Part shown: piece by piece, positions 1 to 8,355 of the stretch
How the letters are laid out: every line of letters begins with the position of its first letter
Numbering within the stretch: position 1 is the first letter of the stretch
Notes under the pieces: generated by a model
What the model was told of the DNA's origin: nothing
Database searches by the model: none
Seen by the model: only the letters and a program-made list of their open reading frames with translations
Translations under genes and position numbers: made by a program
Source of the DNA: an uncultured Phascolarctobacterium sp.
GTDB lineage: Bacteria; Bacillota; Negativicutes; Acidaminococcales; Acidaminococcaceae
NCBI GenBank assembly: GCA_900552005.1
Contig: URXU01000006.1
Span: forward strand, 34,251 to 98,250
DNA length: 64,000 nucleotides
Direction of reading: 5' to 3'

Positions 1-360
1 TATGCGGCTGCCATGATTCTGGAAGAAAATATTCTGAAACTTGCCAATACCAAGAACGAGCCCTTAAAGGTATCCTATCCTACTGACGGCGTAGTAATGA
101 TTCCTTCTCCGATTGCGATTTTCAATACTACTAAAAATCAGGAAGGCGCTAAAGCACTGGTTGACTGGTGGCTGTCCAAAGAAGGTCAGGAAGCAGTTGT
201 TAAAGGCTGGATGCACTCTGTACGCGGAGATGTACCGGCGCCTAAAGGTGCTCCTGAAACCAAGAAACTGGTAGAAAGTGCCATCAAGGTTGACTGGAAG
301 AAACTGGCCGATAATAATGCTGAAATTAAGGAAGAATTCCGTAAGAGAGTTATGGAATAA
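1..360 (+). CDS. ABC transporter substrate-binding protein, C-terminal part (ferric/AEP type)
   Basis: This is the last 119 codons of an extracellular solute-binding protein; the reading frame is open to the left edge, so the N-terminus and signal sequence lie outside the window. The visible part has the closing lobe typical of periplasmic Fe(III)/2-aminoethylphosphonate/thiamine-type binding proteins: a segment with VVMIPSPIAIF, then ALVDWWLSKEGQEAV, which is the usual helix after the hinge. It is followed after 142 bases by a fused permease and an ATPase, so it supplies substrate to that importer. Substrate cannot be told from this fragment; iron is the most common one for this transporter layout. 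Confidence 0.85.
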   Translation, partial: YAAAMILEENILKLANTKNEPLKVSYPTDGVVMIPSPIAIFNTTKNQEGAKALVDWWLSKEGQEAVVKGWMHSVRGDVPAPKGAPETKKLVESAIKVDWKKLADNNAEIKEEFRKRVME

Positions 361-395
361 GATATTGCTGTAAATTTCAGAACGGTATATACCAA

Positions 396-430
396 GAAAA
401 ACAGGGGCGTTTTGACGTGCCCTGTTTTTC
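396..430 (+). terminator. Hairpin between binding-protein and permease genes (attenuator/mRNA stabiliser)
   Basis: An 11-bp perfect stem (GAAAAACAGGG with CCCTGTTTTTC) surrounds a GC-containing loop. There is no long U-tract beyond the stem. Such hairpins after the binding-protein gene usually allow partial termination or protect the upstream mRNA, giving more binding protein than permease. That role is inferred from position. Confidence 0.6.
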
Positions 431-502
431 CTGTGTTATAAAAGTATGCGTTAACGGACTTATTTAACATGCAGAAATGCAGAAAGGAGTACTTTATTAT
501 TT

Positions 503-2170
503 ATGGGACGAATTAACAGCAAATTTTTAGTAATTACGTTATCCGTGTTATTGCTGGTATATTTTGTAATATTCCCCATGGGCGTATTGCTTTACGACAG
601 TATTATTTATAACGGCAGTATCAATTTTGAGAACTACCGCAATGTATACAGTCAGGATGTTAACTGGCGGGCACTGACCAATACCATTAATTTATCCTTG
701 CTGGTTATGGTGGCCAGCGTCATTATTACTTTTCCGCTGGCCTGGCTGGTGGGACGTACGGATATGCCGGGGAAAAAAGCGTACCGTACTTTGCTGGTTT
801 CCAGCTACATGATTCCGCCTTATGTAGGTGCTATTGCCTGGGTACAGCTTTTAAATCCAAGCGTTGGTTATATGAATAATATTTTTAAAGCTGTTTTTGG
901 CCTGCAGCAGGCGCCTTTTGATATTTATACCATGGGCGGTCTGGCTTGGGTACTGACTTTGTTCTATTCACCATTTGCCTTTATCACTATTTCCCGTGCC
1001 ATGGAAAAAATGGATCCCACACTGGAAGAAGCAGCCAGAGTATCAGGGGCATCACCGCTGCGTACCTTGCTGGATGTTACTTTACCGCTGATGGCGCCCA
1101 GTATTTTTGCCGGCGGCCTTTTGGTATTTATCGCAGCGGGCAGCTGCTTTGGTATTCCGGCAATTGTAGGCATGCCCGGTAATATTGAGGTAATGACTAC
1201 AAGAATTGTAACTTATATTTACATGGGTGATGTGGAAGGTGTGCGCGATGCTACGGCGCTGGCAGCTTCACTGATGTTTTTGGCTAATTTCCTGCTCTTT
1301 TTCATGACCTGGCTGGTAGGACGCAAGGATTATACTACAATCAGCGGCAAGAGTACCCGCCCCAATATTGTAGAGCTGGGTAAATGGAAATGGCCTGCTT
1401 TTTGTGCGGTAGGTCTTTATAGCATGATTTCCGTCATTATTCCCTTAGGCTCCATTGTGCTTACTTCTTTAATTAAGAGCCTTTCCCGTCCGATTAATCT
1501 GGATAATCTTGGCTTTGATGCCTGGATTCCTGTTATTTCCAGCTCCCAGTATATGGAAAGTATCTGGAACTCCGTACTGTATGCGGTAATTGCTGCAACT
1601 ATTGGTACTTTGATTTCTCTCTTTGTTGCCTATCTGGCAGTCAAGACCCGCGTTAAAGGACGCAGCATTCCCGACCTGCTGACCGTTATCGGCGGCAGTA
1701 CTCCGAGTATCGTTATTGCGCTGGCTCTGGTTGTGACCTTCTCCGGCAATTTTGGGCTGAATTTGTATTCCACTATGTGGATTTTGGTAGTCAGCTATCT
1801 GGTAAAATATATGACCATGTCCGTACGTACCATTGCTGCTTCCTTAAGTCAGGTACATATTTCACTGGAAGAAGCAGCACTTAACTCCGGTGCCAACTGG
1901 CTGAGATGCTGTAAGGATATTATTATGCCGCTTATTGCGCCGTCAATCATCGCCGGCTGGTTTTTGATCTTTATGCCGTCTTTTTACGAACTGACTATGT
2001 CTTTGCTGCTGTACGGCAGTGATACCAAGACTATCGGCGTTTTGCTGTACGAACTGCAGACTTATGCCGATACACAGAATGCTTCGGTTCTTTCTGTAAT
2101 TATCCTGGCTATTGTCTTAGTAGGTAATCTGATTCTTAATAAATTAAGCAAAGGTAATGTTGGTATTTAA
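503..2170 (+). CDS. ABC transporter permease, fused two-domain FbpB type
   Basis: This 555-residue inner-membrane protein is the channel of a ferric-type importer. It contains two complete BPD_transp_1 permease domains in one chain, each with about six membrane segments. The coupling (EAA) loops that contact the ATPase are visible in both halves as LEEAARVSGASPLRTLLDVTLP (near residue 174) and LEEAALNSGANWLRC (near residue 455). Fusion of the two halves and the ~550-residue length are normal for FbpB/AfuB/SfuB proteins. The start has a good AAAGGAG Shine-Dalgarno site. It lies between the binding protein and the ATPase, 16 bases from the latter, in one operon. Substrate is inferred as Fe(III) or a related chelate. 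Confidence 0.9.
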   Translation: MGRINSKFLVITLSVLLLVYFVIFPMGVLLYDSIIYNGSINFENYRNVYSQDVNWRALTNTINLSLLVMVASVIITFPLAWLVGRTDMPGKKAYRTLLVSSYMIPPYVGAIAWVQLLNPSVGYMNNIFKAVFGLQQAPFDIYTMGGLAWVLTLFYSPFAFITISRAMEKMDPTLEEAARVSGASPLRTLLDVTLPLMAPSIFAGGLLVFIAAGSCFGIPAIVGMPGNIEVMTTRIVTYIYMGDVEGVRDATALAASLMFLANFLLFFMTWLVGRKDYTTISGKSTRPNIVELGKWKWPAFCAVGLYSMISVIIPLGSIVLTSLIKSLSRPINLDNLGFDAWIPVISSSQYMESIWNSVLYAVIAATIGTLISLFVAYLAVKTRVKGRSIPDLLTVIGGSTPSIVIALALVVTFSGNFGLNLYSTMWILVVSYLVKYMTMSVRTIAASLSQVHISLEEAALNSGANWLRCCKDIIMPLIAPSIIAGWFLIFMPSFYELTMSLLLYGSDTKTIGVLLYELQTYADTQNASVLSVIILAIVLVGNLILNKLSKGNVGI

Positions 2171-2186
2171 CGAAGGAGTGTAATCA

Positions 2187-3233
2187 ATGTCTGAAGTACG
2201 TATTGAACATGTTTATAAAAGATTTGGCAAGGTAACTGCCGTTAATGATTTTCATCTGGTTGTTAAAGATGGTGAATTTGTTTCTATTCTTGGACCTTCC
2301 GGCTGCGGCAAGACTACTACGCTGCGTATGATTGCCGGTTTCGAACGGGCAACGGAAGGCGAAATATACATCGGCGATGCCTGCGTAAGTTCCTCTATTA
2401 AGGGAAGCTTCACTCCTCCGGAAAAACGCGATATCGGTATGGTTTTTCAGTCTTACGCCGTATGGCCGCATATGACTGTGGAAGAAAATGTAGCTTATCC
2501 GTTGAAAATTCAAAAGGTGCCCAAAGAAGAAAGAATGCAGCGGGTACAGGAGATGCTGGAGCTGGTGCATTTGGGAGAATATGGCAAACGCTATCCGCAT
2601 CAGCTGTCCGGCGGTCAGCAGCAGCGTGTGGCATTGGCACGAGCCTTAGTGGCACAGCCTGGTCTGCTCTTATTGGATGAGCCTTTATCCAATCTGGATG
2701 CCAAGCTGCGTGAAAGCATGCGTTTTGAGATTTTGTCCATTCAGAAAAAGTTGGGTATTACCGTTGTTTATGTAACTCACGATCAGAGCGAAGCAATGGC
2801 CATGAGTGACAGAGTTGTAGTTATGAGTAAAGGTGTTGTGCAGCAAATTGGTGCGCCGCATGAAATTTATACTACTCCTGCTAATAAAATGGTGGCTGAT
2901 TTTATCGGTCTGGTTAATTTTATGGACGGCGAAGTTAAAGGTGACCGTGTCTTCATTAAAGGAACGGATATCTCCTTCCCCAATCATAAAAAAGTAAGCG
3001 GAGACGCAATTATTGCCGTACGTCCTGAAAATATTACTATGTCCGGCAGCGGCGGTTTAATTAAAGGTGTGCTTACCCATCGCTTCTATCTTGGTGATGC
3101 CGTGGATTATCGCATTAAAGTAGGCGATCATGATGTGCGCGTAATTGAAAAAGGCGCGGATCTGCATAAATTTAATGATGGTGCCGACGTTTATCTGGAT
3201 TTCGAACAGGTTATGATTTTTGAACGCGACTAA
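2187..3233 (+). CDS. ABC transporter ATP-binding protein (FbpC/PotA type)
   Basis: This is the 348-residue cytoplasmic ATPase of the importer. It shows Walker A GPSGCGKTT (about residues 35-43), the Q-loop VFQSYAVWPH, signature LSGGQQQR, Walker B LLLLDEPLS and the switch His in VYVTHDQSEA. The C-terminal ~110 residues form a TOBE-like regulatory domain, as expected for the FbpC/PotA/CysA class. An AAGGAGTG site precedes the ATG. It ends the operon that begins with the binding protein and is followed by a strong terminator. Confidence 0.92.
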   Translation: MSEVRIEHVYKRFGKVTAVNDFHLVVKDGEFVSILGPSGCGKTTTLRMIAGFERATEGEIYIGDACVSSSIKGSFTPPEKRDIGMVFQSYAVWPHMTVEENVAYPLKIQKVPKEERMQRVQEMLELVHLGEYGKRYPHQLSGGQQQRVALARALVAQPGLLLLDEPLSNLDAKLRESMRFEILSIQKKLGITVVYVTHDQSEAMAMSDRVVVMSKGVVQQIGAPHEIYTTPANKMVADFIGLVNFMDGEVKGDRVFIKGTDISFPNHKKVSGDAIIAVRPENITMSGSGGLIKGVLTHRFYLGDAVDYRIKVGDHDVRVIEKGADLHKFNDGADVYLDFEQVMIFERD

Positions 3234-3250
3234 AATCAGCCTGTATAAAA

Positions 3251-3288
3251 AATCCGTAAAGATATTGAATATCTTTACGGATTTTTTT
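3251..3288 (+). terminator. Rho-independent terminator of the ABC operon
   Basis: A 16-base perfect inverted repeat (AATCCGTAAAGATATT and its complement) ends in a run of seven Ts. It sits just after the ATPase gene. Confidence 0.9.
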
Positions 3289-3370
3289 GTTTTGCGCCTG
3301 GAGGTGTAAATGAATTATGGCGAAAGAAACTTTTTGTATGCTATAATGGAAAACAGAAAGGCGGATAGCT

Positions 3371-4387
3371 ATGCATAAAGTAATTATGATGGTGATTCTG
3401 TTATGTGCCATGCTGACAGCAGGCTGTCAGCAGCAACAGCAGGAGACACCGCGGGAACTGAATATTTGCAGCAGCATGGAAGGTAAAGCTACCAAATTAC
3501 TGGTACAGGATTTTGCTAGGCGTTCCGGCATTAAAATTAACATTGTTCAGCTGCCTGCGGGAAGTTTTAATGAGCGTCTGGAATTTATTAAAAAGAATAA
3601 TATTGATTGTTGGCTTGGAGGAACGGTAGAAGAATATTATTTAGCCAGCCAGCAGCATCTTTTGCAGCCGTATCAGGCGGCAGAAGCCTATAAAGTACCG
3701 GCAGCCATGCGCAGCAAGGAAGGTTATTGGACCAGCCTTTATCTGGAATATATTGCCTTTCTCAGCAATAAGGATAAATTGCATCAGTTGGGGTTATATG
3801 CTCCGAATACCTGGAATGAACTTTTACGTCCGCAGCTGCATGGTGAAATCGTCATTCCTGACTTTGTTTACGGCGGTGCCAGTTACGGTATGCTGACTTC
3901 CATATGGCAGCTGCGAGGCAAAAAGGAAGCGCTGCGGTATGCCGCTGCATTAAACAAGCAGCAAATTACCTATGCCGATCATCTGACGGAAGCGGTAGAT
4001 TTGGTTTACAGCGGGCAAAAGACGGTAGCTGTTATGCCTTTGCGTTATGCGTTAAAGCTGGAAGAACGTTACAGTCATCTGTTTGCTACTGTTGTGGAGG
4101 ATGCCAACCGTAATCTGCTGACAGGTGCTGCCATTATTAACGGCAGCAAAAATCAGCAGTCTGCTCAGCAGTTTTTAGATTATTTGATGAGTGATGAAAG
4201 TCAGCAGGTGCTGCTCAGTAATGGATATCGTTATTTATGGCATGTAAAAGATTATCCGCATAATAATCTTAGAGAAGAGCTTTTGGGTAATGTGCAGGTT
4301 CCCAATGACGATTTGAGCTGGACGGCTATTGAAAAAAATGAGATTATCCGTCAGTGGTTAAGTGCCGGAACGGAGGAGGGAAAATAA
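3371..4387 (+). CDS. Substrate-binding lipoprotein, ferric/thiamine ABC type
   Basis: The 338-residue product starts with a lipoprotein signal peptide; the lipobox is LTAGC with Cys at residue 19, followed by a Gln run. The mature part resembles periplasmic binding proteins of the Fe(III)/thiamine class (extracellular solute-binding family 1-like), with the conserved early motif LNICSSMEGKATKLLVQDF and a late YLMSDESQQVLLSNGYR helix. It has no permease or ATPase of its own. The importer just upstream, separated by a terminator, is the obvious partner. Its stop codon overlaps the start of the exported lyase (TAATG), so the two are translationally coupled and probably act on the same compound. 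Confidence 0.85.
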   Translation: MHKVIMMVILLCAMLTAGCQQQQQETPRELNICSSMEGKATKLLVQDFARRSGIKINIVQLPAGSFNERLEFIKKNNIDCWLGGTVEEYYLASQQHLLQPYQAAEAYKVPAAMRSKEGYWTSLYLEYIAFLSNKDKLHQLGLYAPNTWNELLRPQLHGEIVIPDFVYGGASYGMLTSIWQLRGKKEALRYAAALNKQQITYADHLTEAVDLVYSGQKTVAVMPLRYALKLEERYSHLFATVVEDANRNLLTGAAIINGSKNQQSAQQFLDYLMSDESQQVLLSNGYRYLWHVKDYPHNNLREELLGNVQVPNDDLSWTAIEKNEIIRQWLSAGTEEGK

Positions 4388-5880
4388 TGAAAAAATGGAG
4401 TGCTTTGATGCTGCTGGGATTATTGGCAGCCAATACTGCTTGGGCAGGCGAGCAGCATGACAGCTTCTATTGGCTGGGACAGATTAATAAAGCCACGGCT
4501 GTTATTAATACGGATGAGCATTTGCTGACGCCGCAGCAGGGGCAGGGGTTTGCCAGAAGCATTGAAAAAGTATTGCAGGACGGCGATAAATTAGGCGGGC
4601 CGCGGCCTGGCTTGGTAATTACTTTTGAACCGCTTCTGATTAAGGCCTATGGCAGTGAAGAAATAACCAGACTGCATGCCGGACGTTCCAGTCAGGATAT
4701 GCTGAGTACGGTAAATTTTGCCATGAGCAGGGAAGAAGCGCTTAAGCTGGCGCAGGCTCTGAATGATTTGCAGCAGACATTGCTGCGTCTGGCTGCGGAG
4801 CAGCAAAACACCATTATCCCTAACTATACCAATGGGGTGGCAGCGCAGCCTAACAGTTTGGGGCACTATTTTTTAGGCTACGCTTATGCTTTTGACCGGG
4901 ATGCCCAGCGCCTGCAGCAATATTATGCCCGCTTGAACCGTTCTCCGATGGGGGCAACCGTTTTAAATGGTACCGGCTGGCCGCTTGACCGCGACCGTAT
5001 GGCGGATTATCTGGGCTTTGACAGTATTGCTTATAATACTTATGATGCCGGACAGATTTATTCGTCGGAAAATGCGTCAGATGCAGCCGGTGTGACGAAT
5101 AATATTGCGCTGCATGTGGGCAGCTTTATTGAAGAAATCATGCAGCAGTATGCCCAGCCGCGCCCGTGGATTATTTTGCAGGAAGGCGGGGGGAATACTT
5201 ATGTTTCCAGTGCAATGCCGCAAAAGCGTAATCCAGGCATTTTAAATAATGCGAGACGTGATGCATCAGATCTTTTAGGACAGGGAACCGCGGCTTTATT
5301 CAGACCGCATAATATTCCTGTGGGAATGCCTGACGGCAGAACTGGCGCGGAAACTTTGCTGCAGGATACAACTAAGCTGGTCAGAGATTTTGATCATATT
5401 TTAAATGCGTTGGTTATCAATCCGCAGCGCAGCCTGGAAGAATTGAATCTGGACTGGACCTGCTCGCAGGAAATTGCTGATGTATTGATGCGCAAGTATA
5501 ATATTCCTTTCAGAACGGGACATCATTTTGCTTCGAATATTGTAACTTATGCGCGTAGTAATAATATTCCACCGTCTGATTTTACCTATGAAGATGCGCA
5601 GAAGCTTTATGCGGAATTAGCGCAGCAGGATAAATCCTTGCCGCAGCAGCTGCCCCTGAGCCGGGAAGAATTTCGTGCGGCTCTGGATCCTTCTGCCATT
5701 GTAGCCGCAAGAGCGGTTAAAGGCGGACCGCAGCCTGCGGAAATGGTGGAAATGCTTCGTCAATGTCATAAAGCATTGGACAATAATCGCAGCTGGACGG
5801 ATCAGGCAGCAGCAAAACAGCAGCGGGCAGCAGCAAAATTAAACAGTGATTTTAATAAATTACTGCATAATGCCCAGTAA
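4387..5880 (+). CDS. Exported argininosuccinate-lyase/fumarase-superfamily protein
   Basis: This 497-residue protein belongs to the aspartase/fumarase superfamily and is closest in pattern to argininosuccinate lyase. Evidence includes GRSSQDM (residues 99-105), NYTNGVAAQPNSLGH (146-160), SPMGATVLNGTGWPLDRDR and the signature loop SSAMPQKRNPG (274-284) with the catalytic Ser. Two features are odd. It begins with a clear signal peptide (residues 1-20, cleavage after AWA), so it should act outside the cytoplasm, whereas arginine-pathway ASL is cytosolic. Also, the conserved Thr-His of the GYTHLQ motif is Thr-Asn here. The start at 4387 gives a TAATG overlap with the lipoprotein gene and is preceded by GGAGGG. 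A role in cleaving an N-succinyl-type chelator or amino-acid conjugate is inferred, not shown. Confidence 0.85.
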   Translation: MKKWSALMLLGLLAANTAWAGEQHDSFYWLGQINKATAVINTDEHLLTPQQGQGFARSIEKVLQDGDKLGGPRPGLVITFEPLLIKAYGSEEITRLHAGRSSQDMLSTVNFAMSREEALKLAQALNDLQQTLLRLAAEQQNTIIPNYTNGVAAQPNSLGHYFLGYAYAFDRDAQRLQQYYARLNRSPMGATVLNGTGWPLDRDRMADYLGFDSIAYNTYDAGQIYSSENASDAAGVTNNIALHVGSFIEEIMQQYAQPRPWIILQEGGGNTYVSSAMPQKRNPGILNNARRDASDLLGQGTAALFRPHNIPVGMPDGRTGAETLLQDTTKLVRDFDHILNALVINPQRSLEELNLDWTCSQEIADVLMRKYNIPFRTGHHFASNIVTYARSNNIPPSDFTYEDAQKLYAELAQQDKSLPQQLPLSREEFRAALDPSAIVAARAVKGGPQPAEMVEMLRQCHKALDNNRSWTDQAAAKQQRAAAKLNSDFNKLLHNAQ

Positions 5881-5918
5881 AAAAAGACCTTCTGAAAATT
5901 TTTTCAGAAGGTCTTTTT
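5881..5918. terminator. Bidirectional terminator
   Basis: An 18-bp perfect stem (AAAAAGACCTTCTGAAAA) with a 2-base loop carries A- and T-runs on its two sides, so it can serve both the lyase gene (+) and the arsR operon (-). It overlaps the arsR stop codon. Confidence 0.85.
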
Positions 5919-6255
5919 ATTCCACCTTGTGCTTTACATGGTCTAAAGCCTGATCAAAAAGAGTAAGTACATGATCGTCATCTAAAGAATAGATTACTTC
6001 TTTGCCGTCTTTAGTGAATTTTACAAGATTGGCTGAACGCAGCAAACGCAGCTGGTGTGAAATCGCCGAATGAGTCATATTCAGAGCCTCGGCAATACAG
6101 CTGACGCATAGTTCCTGATGTGCCAGCAGCGATAGTATGCGGATACGTGTGGGGTCACCAAGTACTTTAAAAATGGATGCCATGGGCATAATATATTTTT
6201 CATTTTCATGACCGGGCAGCGGTAAATTACTGCTGCTGGAGGGAGTATTTGACAT
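5917..6255 (-). CDS. ArsR/SmtB-family metal-sensing repressor (CzrA-like)
   Basis: This 112-residue winged-helix repressor has the DNA-reading helix THSAISHQLRLLRSANLV. The last helix reads DDHVLTLFDQALDHVKH, which places Asp, His, His and His at exactly the D-x-H...H-x2-H spacing of the alpha-5 Zn/Co/Ni site of CzrA and its relatives. The helix-3 region reads ELCVSC, so Cys residues near the CadC/ArsR site are also present. The ATG at 6255 is chosen because AAAGGTG lies six bases before it; a GTG at 6264 would overlap that site. It is the last gene of an operon with thiW and a small membrane protein and probably autoregulates them in response to a divalent metal. Confidence 0.88.
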   Translation of the reverse strand: MSNTPSSSSNLPLPGHENEKYIMPMASIFKVLGDPTRIRILSLLAHQELCVSCIAEALNMTHSAISHQLRLLRSANLVKFTKDGKEVIYSLDDDHVLTLFDQALDHVKHKVE

Positions 6256-6260
6256 AAGAT

Positions 6261-6554
6261 TCACCTTTTTTGAATATAAGTTCTGTAACCGCGGGAGAAA
6301 AAATATACCAGTACGGCACAGTAGAAAAAGCCGCCTACAGTAGTTTTGGTAATAAACCAGGCAGGGAAGATGAAGAAGCTGATAATCAGAAATAATAATT
6401 GTGGTAAGGTGCTTAAGATAGCGCTGATACCGGCAGAGGCAACGCGTTCTTTAATTTTCAGGCAGGAGAGAACGCTGTAGCGGGAGGCGAAAATACCAAA
6501 ACAAAAACCGCTGAGGGCGTAAAGAATATAGTTAAGCAAACTGCTGAAATCCAT
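6261..6554 (-). CDS. Small membrane protein of unknown function in thiW-arsR operon
   Basis: I do not recognise this 97-residue protein. It has about three hydrophobic stretches (residues 8-25, 40-63, 70-88) and a basic C-terminus ending GYRTYIQKR, consistent with an integral inner-membrane protein. It starts one base after the thiW stop codon, and its own stop lies just before the arsR start, so it is fixed inside this operon. A role as partner of the S component or as a small metal/vitamin-linked transporter subunit is possible but only inferred. Confidence 0.75.
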   Translation of the reverse strand: MDFSSLLNYILYALSGFCFGIFASRYSVLSCLKIKERVASAGISAILSTLPQLLFLIISFFIFPAWFITKTTVGGFFYCAVLVYFFSRGYRTYIQKR

Positions 6555-6555
6555 C

Positions 6556-7053
6556 TTATTTACCTGCCTTGCTGAATAAATGCAGCTGCTGAAAAATACC
6601 GCTTTTTAAAAGCAGACCGGCAATAATACTGCCGCCTAAAGTACTGATAAGAAACGGGGGGATAAAAAACCAGGCTGCAGCATCGCTTTCAAGCATTAAG
6701 CTGGCGAGCAGCCAGGCTGTCAGTCCTCCCAAAAATCCTGTACCAATAATTTCTCCTGCCATGGCCGCCATAATATTACGGCAGCGGGCAAAGGCAAGTC
6801 CAGCAAGGCAGGCGCCGATCATACTGCCGGGAAAAGCAAGCAGTGAGCCTGTTCCCAGCATATTGCGCAGGCAGGATATGAGAAAAGCAACAGCAGTACT
6901 ATAAAATGGTCCTAAAAGAACCGCTGCTATGACATTAATGGCATGCTGCACCGGAAAACATTTGGAAATGCCAACCGGTATATATATTAAATGAGCACTG
7001 AGAGTACCAATAGCAACCAGTAAAGCCGCCGTGGTAAGCTTGCGGACTTGCAT
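6556..7053 (-). CDS. thiW: ECF transporter S component, ThiW family
   Basis: The 165-residue protein matches ThiW, a substrate-binding membrane subunit of energy-coupling-factor transporters assigned to a thiamine precursor (thiazole). Motifs seen are GISKCFPVQHAINVIAAVLLGP and CLRNMLGTGSLLAFPGSMIGA, which are the conserved core of the family, with about five to six membrane helices. ThiW genes are usually under a TPP riboswitch, but none is visible upstream here. Instead the gene leads an operon ending in an ArsR-type metal sensor. It would use the shared EcfA/A'/T module or the one at 31-33 kb. Confidence 0.85.
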   Translation of the reverse strand: MQVRKLTTAALLVAIGTLSAHLIYIPVGISKCFPVQHAINVIAAVLLGPFYSTAVAFLISCLRNMLGTGSLLAFPGSMIGACLAGLAFARCRNIMAAMAGEIIGTGFLGGLTAWLLASLMLESDAAAWFFIPPFLISTLGGSIIAGLLLKSGIFQQLHLFSKAGK

Positions 7054-7097
7054 GGAAAAACCTCGCTTCCAGATTATTTAAAGATAGTTTAACTTTT

Positions 7098-7138
7098 ATT
7101 ATAAGCATTGGCAGGCAGCGGTGCAATAAAAAATTGCA
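7098..7138 (-). promoter_or_regulatory. Promoter of thiW-arsR operon with operator-like repeat
   Basis: On the minus strand a -35 TTGCAC (7121-7126) and a perfect -10 TATAAT (7098-7103) are 17 bases apart. An inverted repeat TGCAAT-N5-ATTGCA (7122-7138) overlaps the -35 box, a good position for a repressor such as the ArsR protein encoded by the operon. Binding is inferred. Confidence 0.7.
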
Positions 7139-7198
7139 GGTGAAAAATAAATTTTGTAGAATTTAATAAAGAAACAATATTTTCTTGTGAGGTAAATT

Positions 7199-8344
7199 AT
7201 GCAGGCATTAGAAGGAATTAAAGTTATAGATTTTTCCAAGTGGCTGCCGGGACAATACTGCGGCATGCTTTTGGGTGACTATGGTGCAGATGTTATTAAG
7301 GTAGAAAGTTTGGAAGGTGATAGTACCAGAAATTTCTTTCCAGAGAAAGAAGCAGGCATGAGTTATTGGCATTTAATGCTGAACCGTAATAAACGAGGGT
7401 TGGCGCTGGATATCAAAAAACCACAGGCAAGAAAGCTGCTGCTGCAATTATTGCAGAATGCAGATGTATTTCTGGAAGGATTTAGACCGGGATATCTGGC
7501 AAAATACGGGCTTGATTATGAAACAGTGCATCAGCTGAACCCAAGATTGGTATATTGTTCCATTACCGGTTTTGGACAGCAATGCCATAAACCTGCTCAT
7601 GATTTGAATGTCATCGGTCTGGCAGGACTTAATTCACTGGATGATACCGGGGCAGCCTGTGTTTCAGAAGTACAGGTTTCGGCTGTGGGAAGCGCCCTTA
7701 ATGCACTGAGCGCTATCTGCATGGCGTTGCTGGCCAGAGAACGCACCGGCCGTGGCCAGCAGCTGGATGTTAATCTTTATGCTACCGCCATGAGTATGCA
7801 GGCCACAGGCATCAGCAGCCGTTGGGGCAGTGAAGAAACCGGTACGGCTGAATTTGGCCGCACGGCGCACTACTATAATATTTATCGGACCAGTGACGGA
7901 CGGTATCTGACCGTGGGTACTATAGAGCCTAAATTTTGGCGCAGGTTTTGTGAATTGATTGACTGCGAAGAGCTGCAGGGCAGGCAGTATGATTTTGCAC
8001 ATGAGCAGCAAATGCAGCGGCTGATTGCTGAAAAGATTGCTGCCAAAACGCAGCAGCAGTGGCTGGATATTATTGGCAGTGAGGAATTTTGCGTAACTCC
8101 GGTACGTTCTTTGCAGGAGGCGCTGCAAAGTGATTTGACCAGGCAGCAGCAACTTTTGCTGCAGCAAGACTGCGATTTAGGCAGGCTCAGATATATTGCG
8201 CCGCCGGTTAAATTCTCAGAAGCGCAGTATGCCGTGAAAAGACGGGCTCCGCGTTTAGGAGAGCATACCGCTGATATTTTGCAAGAACTGGGCTACAGTG
8301 AGGAAAAAATTGCGGATTTCAAACAAAAAGACATTGTGCGGTAA
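7199..8344 (+). CDS. CoA-transferase family III (CaiB/BaiF)-like protein lacking the catalytic Asp
   Basis: This 381-residue protein has the family III CoA-transferase/acyl-CoA racemase fold: N-terminal GIKVIDFSKWLPGQYCGMLLGDYGADVIKVE, LNRNKRGLALDI, HDLNVIGLAGL (H134-D135) and ALLARERTGRGQQLDV. In the family the catalytic Asp lies 18 residues before the Arg of RERTG; counting back without gaps gives Ala162 here (segment EVQVSAVGSALNA). So ordinary transferase or racemase chemistry is doubtful. The start has a TGAGGT site. An M48 protease gene follows 11 bases downstream, so the two are likely cotranscribed. Confidence 0.85.
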   Translation: MQALEGIKVIDFSKWLPGQYCGMLLGDYGADVIKVESLEGDSTRNFFPEKEAGMSYWHLMLNRNKRGLALDIKKPQARKLLLQLLQNADVFLEGFRPGYLAKYGLDYETVHQLNPRLVYCSITGFGQQCHKPAHDLNVIGLAGLNSLDDTGAACVSEVQVSAVGSALNALSAICMALLARERTGRGQQLDVNLYATAMSMQATGISSRWGSEETGTAEFGRTAHYYNIYRTSDGRYLTVGTIEPKFWRRFCELIDCEELQGRQYDFAHEQQMQRLIAEKIAAKTQQQWLDIIGSEEFCVTPVRSLQEALQSDLTRQQQLLLQQDCDLGRLRYIAPPVKFSEAQYAVKRRAPRLGEHTADILQELGYSEEKIADFKQKDIVR

Positions 8345-8355
8345 GGAGGTGCCCT

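Noticed and set aside
7054..7198. Possible TPP riboswitch before thiW
   Set aside because: The conserved CUGAGA-type core is not present on the minus strand of this region.
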